From contig JAJFHB010000519.1 of NCBI GenBank assembly GCA_021775795.1, positions 1-7,102 of the forward strand: 7,102 nucleotides of DNA, in the 5' to 3' direction. Shown piece by piece: positions 5,933 through 7,102 of the stretch. Numbering within the stretch: the first letter of the stretch is position 1; each line of letters begins with the position of its first letter. This stretch comes from Hyphomicrobiales bacterium (lineage in GTDB: Bacteria; Pseudomonadota; Alphaproteobacteria; Rhizobiales; JAJFHB01). The position numbers and the translations under genes were made by a program. The notes beneath the pieces are model-generated. The model was not told the origin of the DNA. It saw only the letters and a program-made list of their open reading frames with translations, and ran no database searches.

Positions 5933-6823
5933 ATGGACCACCGCGAGTTTTTCAGGTCTCTGTCTCCGGAACAGCGGGAACGGCTGACGGAGAAGTCTGA
6001 TGTGCAGGGCTTGGCGCATCTTGCACTCCACTGGAGTGCGATCGCAGGCGTTGGTACGCTGATCGTGATGCGTGTTCCCGGCTGGCAGGCCCTCATCGTC
6101 ATACAGGGCATATTGATCATTTTCCTGTTCACGCTTCTCCATGAAACCAGTCATCAGACGGTTTTCAGGACAGCGCGTTTGAACAGTGCCGTAGCTTATG
6201 TATGCGGCTTTCTGATTTTCCTGCCGGCAAACTGGTTCCGCTACTTCCACTTTGCCCATCATCGCTACACGCAGGAACCGGAGAGGGATCCGGAACTGGC
6301 GGAGGGCAAGCCTGAAAGTCTTTCAGCCTACGTTCTTCTTGTTTCGGGCCTGCCCGTCTGGCGAGGGCATCTGCAAACCCTGTTTCGCAATGCGCTTGGC
6401 AGATGTGACGATGCCTATGTTCCAGTTTCCAAGCTTCGCCGCGTGTGTGATGAAGCCCGGATCATGCTGGTGGCCTATGCGCTGATCGCGCTCCTATGCC
6501 TGTATCTCGGATTTTCTGAATTAATCTTTGTCTGGCTGCTGCCGCTTCTTGCTGGTCAGCCGTTCCTGCGGCTCTATCTTCTCGCAGAGCACGGCCGTTG
6601 CCCTTTTGTTGCAAACATGTTCGAAAACACGCGGACCACATTCACCAATTTTCTGGTGTTGAAGCTGGCCTGGAACATGCCCTATCACGCCGAACATCAC
6701 ACCTGCCCGACGGTCCCCTTTTACCGGTTGCCGGATCTGCATGAGCTCGCCCGGGAACACCTGCGCGTGACCGAAAAGGGCTACATCCGATTTCACAAGA
6801 AATATGTCAGCCAATTCGAATAG
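5933..6823 (+). CDS. membrane fatty acid desaturase (di-iron, FADS family)
   Basis: A 296-residue integral membrane protein of the fatty acid desaturase family, which uses O2 and a non-haem di-iron centre to modify acyl or related lipid chains. All three histidine boxes are present: H70ETSH74, H106FAHH110 and H252AEHH256, plus His220 in LAEHGR as an expected extra ligand. Hydrophobic segments lie at about 32-68, 84-99 and 175-208, and the His boxes lie on the same cytosolic side in this family's topology. I start at ATG 5933, with AAGGG 6 nt upstream; GTG 5930 is directly before it and would add one residue. It is rather short for the family, but the ends look complete. It is divergent from the MaoC-like/ligase operon and separated by 266 nt. 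Substrate and position of the new double bond cannot be told from the sequence; hydroxylase activity is an alternative. Confidence 0.9.
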   Translation: MDHREFFRSLSPEQRERLTEKSDVQGLAHLALHWSAIAGVGTLIVMRVPGWQALIVIQGILIIFLFTLLHETSHQTVFRTARLNSAVAYVCGFLIFLPANWFRYFHFAHHRYTQEPERDPELAEGKPESLSAYVLLVSGLPVWRGHLQTLFRNALGRCDDAYVPVSKLRRVCDEARIMLVAYALIALLCLYLGFSELIFVWLLPLLAGQPFLRLYLLAEHGRCPFVANMFENTRTTFTNFLVLKLAWNMPYHAEHHTCPTVPFYRLPDLHELAREHLRVTEKGYIRFHKKYVSQFE

Positions 6824-6863
6824 TGGCGGAGATTGCGCCCATCCACATTTGCCAATCGCCACT
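6822..6863 (+). terminator. inverted repeat at the desaturase stop codon, possible terminator
   Basis: AGTGGCG (6822-6828) plus ATTG (6832-6835) pair with CAAT plus CGCCACT (6853-6863), giving an 11-bp stem with a 3-nt bulge and a 17-nt loop. The 5' arm includes the last two bases of the desaturase TAG stop. No T-tract follows, so it may protect the RNA 3' end rather than terminate transcription. Confidence 0.4.
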
Positions 6864-6885
6864 TCTCCGTTGACCGGCCCTAGCG

Positions 6886-7102
6886 CTAACGTTTAATCAA
6901 CATTGCAGAGGCAGCCTTGAGCCACTCCGGTTGCCCGTTGAATGCGGCGTATGATGATTGCACGACCCACAACCAGAACTCCCTGGCGACCCTGGCGTTT
7001 GATGGCGTCCCTGGGAAATTTACGGTCCGCGAAAGCTGCCTCCTAACCATGTCATTTGGTGAAGACAAGCCCACGACAGCTCGAAGCGTACGATATGCGT
7101 TT
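6886..7102 (-). CDS. unrecognised protein, C-terminal end (partial)
   Basis: A minus-strand frame is open from the right edge of the window to TAG at 6886-6888, giving about 71 residues of what would be a C-terminus. I do not recognise a family. The visible part is basic and tryptophan-containing (REFWLWVVQSS, QPEWLKAAS) and ends in MLIKR, without a membrane segment or metal motif. A GTG at 7074 could start a 62-residue protein, but no ribosome binding site supports it and the frame continues upstream. A near-perfect tandem 9-mer (CCCTGGCGA/CCCTGGCGT, 6981-6998) encodes a repeated Ala-Arg. It faces the desaturase gene tail to tail. The reading could also be a chance open frame. Confidence 0.35.
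   Translation of the reverse strand, partial: NAYRTLRAVVGLSSPNDMVRRQLSRTVNFPGTPSNARVAREFWLWVVQSSYAAFNGQPEWLKAASAMLIKR

Overview
The window is ordinary-density bacterial chromosome with moderate-to-high GC and short intergenic gaps. The style points to an alphaproteobacterium, probably of the Rhizobiales/Stappiaceae kind: a rhizobial-type class III nucleotide cyclase, a GcvA-like LysR regulator, and a MaoC plus acyl-CoA ligase pair. That placement is inferred from gene families only. No RNA gene, insertion sequence, CRISPR array or integrase is visible.

Left part (1-1837): the 3' end of a gamma-glutamyltransferase-like gene (+) runs into a convergent isochorismatase-family hydrolase (-); their stop codons overlap in one CTAG. 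Upstream of the hydrolase on the same strand lies a LysR-family regulator. It is full length in frame but interrupted by two nonsense codons 18 nt apart, and I call it a pseudogene.

Centre (1838-3507): divergent from the broken regulator is a small exported or membrane-anchored cupin. It is followed 44 nt later by the most unusual gene here, a single open reading frame joining a catalytically complete class III adenylate cyclase domain to a C-terminal seven-cysteine GFA (CENP-V/GFA) zinc domain. A perfect 11-bp inverted repeat with a 3-nt loop lies inside the first codons of this gene.

Right part (3538-6823): on the minus strand a MaoC-like hot-dog protein and a CaiC-like acyl-CoA ligase form a two-gene operon. 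Its predicted -10 box sits inside a 16-nt inverted repeat, which suggests repressor control. Divergent from it is a membrane di-iron fatty acid desaturase, so this segment is a plausible acyl/lipid metabolism divergon. The right edge carries the C-terminal end of an unrecognised minus-strand reading frame.

How the genes work together: the ligase would activate a carboxylic acid to its CoA thioester and the MaoC-like protein would act on the CoA ester, while the desaturase modifies acyl chains. The cupin and cyclase may be co-transcribed. A thiol/glutathione theme (gamma-glutamyltransferase, GFA domain) is suggestive but unproven.
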